Part shown: in pieces, positions 27,397 to 28,514 of the stretch
Layout: every line of letters starts with the position of its first letter
Position numbering within the stretch: the stretch's first letter is position 1
NCBI GenBank assembly: GCA_036269915.1
Contig: DATBDM010000314.1
Coordinates: forward strand, 1-28,514
Length of the DNA stretch: 28,514 nt
DNA from: DATBDM01 sp036269915
Lineage (GTDB): Bacteria; Actinomycetota; Thermoleophilia; Solirubrobacterales; Solirubrobacteraceae
Reading direction: 5' to 3'
Translations under genes and position numbers: made by a program
The notes under the pieces: generated by a model
What the model was told of the DNA's origin: nothing
Seen by the model: the letters and a program-made list of their open reading frames with translations, nothing else
Database searches by the model: none

Positions 27397-28421
27397 GACG
27401 CGCCGTCGTCAACCCGCATGCCGACGCGCGTGCCGTCGCGGCGCCGGACCGCGCGGCCGCCGCGTTCCACGCCGCGCTGCCCGGCTCCGGCCCCACGCCG
27501 CTGCGCGAGCTCGAGGCGCTCGCGGCCGAGCTCGGCGTGGCCCGGGTCGCGCTCAAGGACGAATCCGACCGCCTCGGCCTGCCCGCCTTCAAGGTGCTCG
27601 GCGCGTCGTGGGCGATCGAGTGCGCGCTCGCGCCCGGGACCCACACGCTCGTCGCCGCCAGCGCCGGCAACCACGGCCGCGCCGTCGCCCACGAGGCCGC
27701 CCGGCGCGGGCTCGCCGCGCACATCCACCTGCCGGCCCGCTCGGCTCCGGCGCGCCTTGCGGCGATCGCGGCCGAGGGCGCCGCGCTCGTCGTCGCCGAC
27801 GGCCCGTATGAGCTCGCCGTCGCGCGCGCCGCGGCCGAGGGCGAGCAGCCCGGCATGATCGAGATCGCCGACGTCGGCGACTCCGGGCCCGCGTATCGCG
27901 TGATCGACGGTTACGCGACGCTGTTCGCCGAGCTGCCGGAGGCGCTCGACCTCCTGCTCGTCCCGGCCGGTGTCGGCTCCCTCGCCGCCGCCGCGGCGCG
28001 CCACGGCGCCGCCACCGGCGCGCGCGTCGTCGCGGTCGAGCCCGAGCGCGCGGCCTGCGTGGCCGCCTCGCTCGCCGCCGGCGAGCCCGTCGCCGTCGAC
28101 ACGCCGGGGACGAGCATGGCCGGGCTCGACTGCGCCGAGGTCTCCTCCGCCGCCTGGCCGTCGCTGCGCGCAGGCCTGCGGGGCGCGATCACGGTCTCCG
28201 ACGCGGAGGCCCACGCCGCGATGCGCGAGCTCGCGGCCCTCGGGCTGGCCATCGGCGACTGCGGTGCCGCGACGCTCGCCGCCCTGCGCGCGCTCGTCAC
28301 CGAGCCGGCGTGCGCCGAACTGCGCGCCGCGACCGGCCTCGATGGCGACACCCGCGTCGCGCTGATCGCCACCGAGGGCCCGACCGACCCGGACGCCTAC
28401 GCGGCGGTGCTCGCGGGTTAG
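27393..28421 (+). CDS. Diaminopropionate ammonia-lyase-like PLP enzyme
   Basis: A 342-residue fold-type II PLP enzyme. The cofactor lysine lies in LKDESDRLGLPAFKVLGASWA, the phosphate or substrate loop in SAGNHGRAVA, followed by HLPARSAPARLAAIAAEGA, DSGPAYRVIDGYATLF, VPAGVGSLAAAAA and GTSMAGLDC. This pattern matches diaminopropionate ammonia-lyase and related threonine dehydratase-like enzymes, which remove ammonia from amino acids to give keto acids. Between the upstream stop and the first conserved residues there is no in-frame ATG, GTG or TTG; CTG 27393, overlapping TGA, is the best start. It is co-transcribed with the hydrolase and probably translationally coupled to it. Confidence 0.88.
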   Translation: MRRAVVNPHADARAVAAPDRAAAAFHAALPGSGPTPLRELEALAAELGVARVALKDESDRLGLPAFKVLGASWAIECALAPGTHTLVAASAGNHGRAVAHEAARRGLAAHIHLPARSAPARLAAIAAEGAALVVADGPYELAVARAAAEGEQPGMIEIADVGDSGPAYRVIDGYATLFAELPEALDLLLVPAGVGSLAAAAARHGAATGARVVAVEPERAACVAASLAAGEPVAVDTPGTSMAGLDCAEVSSAAWPSLRAGLRGAITVSDAEAHAAMRELAALGLAIGDCGAATLAALRALVTEPACAELRAATGLDGDTRVALIATEGPTDPDAYAAVLAG

Positions 28422-28433
28422 GGCGACACGTGC

Positions 28434-28514
28434 GTGGCGAAGCCGCGCGCCCGGTTCGGCGCCGGCGCCGCGCTGGTGGCGCGCGACGTGCGCACGGACC
28501 GGGTCCGCTGGCGC
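28434..28514 (+). CDS. 5' end of an unrecognised gene (partial)
   Basis: GTG 28434 opens a frame to the window edge, 27 residues beginning MAKPRARFGAGAALVARDVRTD and ending RVRWR. It starts 12 nt after the ammonia-lyase stop and has the composition of the other genes. The GAGAALVARDV segment faintly recalls the start of DUF402 proteins, but this is too short to name. A second frame from GTG 28430 is also open, so even the frame is uncertain. Confidence 0.35.
   Translation, partial: MAKPRARFGAGAALVARDVRTDRVRWR

Noticed and set aside
1..28514. CRISPR array, prophage, insertion sequence or defence island
   Set aside because: No direct-repeat array, transposase, integrase, terminal inverted repeats or known defence genes were found; gene content is chromosomal housekeeping and signalling.

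Overview
The window is very GC-rich, uses GTG and TTG starts freely, and is packed almost solid with genes; the longest gap is about 120 bp (24146-24265). Base composition, gene content (DosS-like histidine kinase, RsbA-like MEDS/anti-sigma protein, Rv1284-like carbonic anhydrase, class III PHA synthase, DUF2332, Qng1) and many 4-nt start/stop overlaps point to an actinobacterium, most likely a deep-branching Thermoleophilia/Solirubrobacterales-type chromosome. That placement is inference. I see no IS element, phage, tRNA, rRNA or CRISPR array, so this looks like ordinary chromosome rather than an island.

Layout. 1-3621 (+): end of an unknown gene, two small unknown genes, a class C beta-lactamase-fold hydrolase, a tandem Pth2-type peptidyl-tRNA hydrolase and a ZnT9-like CDF transporter. 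3625-6247 (-): secreted HEXXH protein, phospholipase/carboxylesterase-type hydrolase, SDR oxidoreductase. 6292-10202 (+): acyl-CoA ligase, short PhaE-like coiled-coil protein, PHA synthase PhaC and a DUF2332 protein, with 4-nt overlaps or a 7-nt gap at each junction; this reads as a polyhydroxyalkanoate operon. 10256-18782 (+): a signalling-rich stretch with a MEDS/anti-sigma protein, NTF2-like protein, small conserved proteins, a GAF histidine kinase with NarL-type regulator, an SDR plus QueA-like pair, an HATPase-GAF-PAS protein and an HD-GYP phosphodiesterase. 18809-23287: TrmH-type methyltransferase, FKBP isomerase (-), L,D-transpeptidase, orphan NMT1/THI5-like binding lipoprotein (-), queuosine-salvage protein Qng1, cupredoxin lipoprotein (-). 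23350-28514: CHRD protein, MmcQ/YjbR protein (-), animal-type haem peroxidase (-), beta-carbonic anhydrase (-), alpha/beta hydrolase, diaminopropionate ammonia-lyase-like PLP enzyme, and the start of one more gene.

The strongest pattern not explained by genes is in the start sites. Nearly every gene at the head of a transcription unit has a TANNNT hexamer 6-9 nt before its start codon and no Shine-Dalgarno, which is the signature of leaderless transcripts. Internal genes start by stop/start overlap, and only a few genes (11708, 23350, 25903) have a leader with a Shine-Dalgarno. Other points of interest are a complementary-degenerate tandem Pth2, a QueA-like enzyme with altered signature motifs in the same window as Qng1, and a cupredoxin with Gln where the axial Met is expected.
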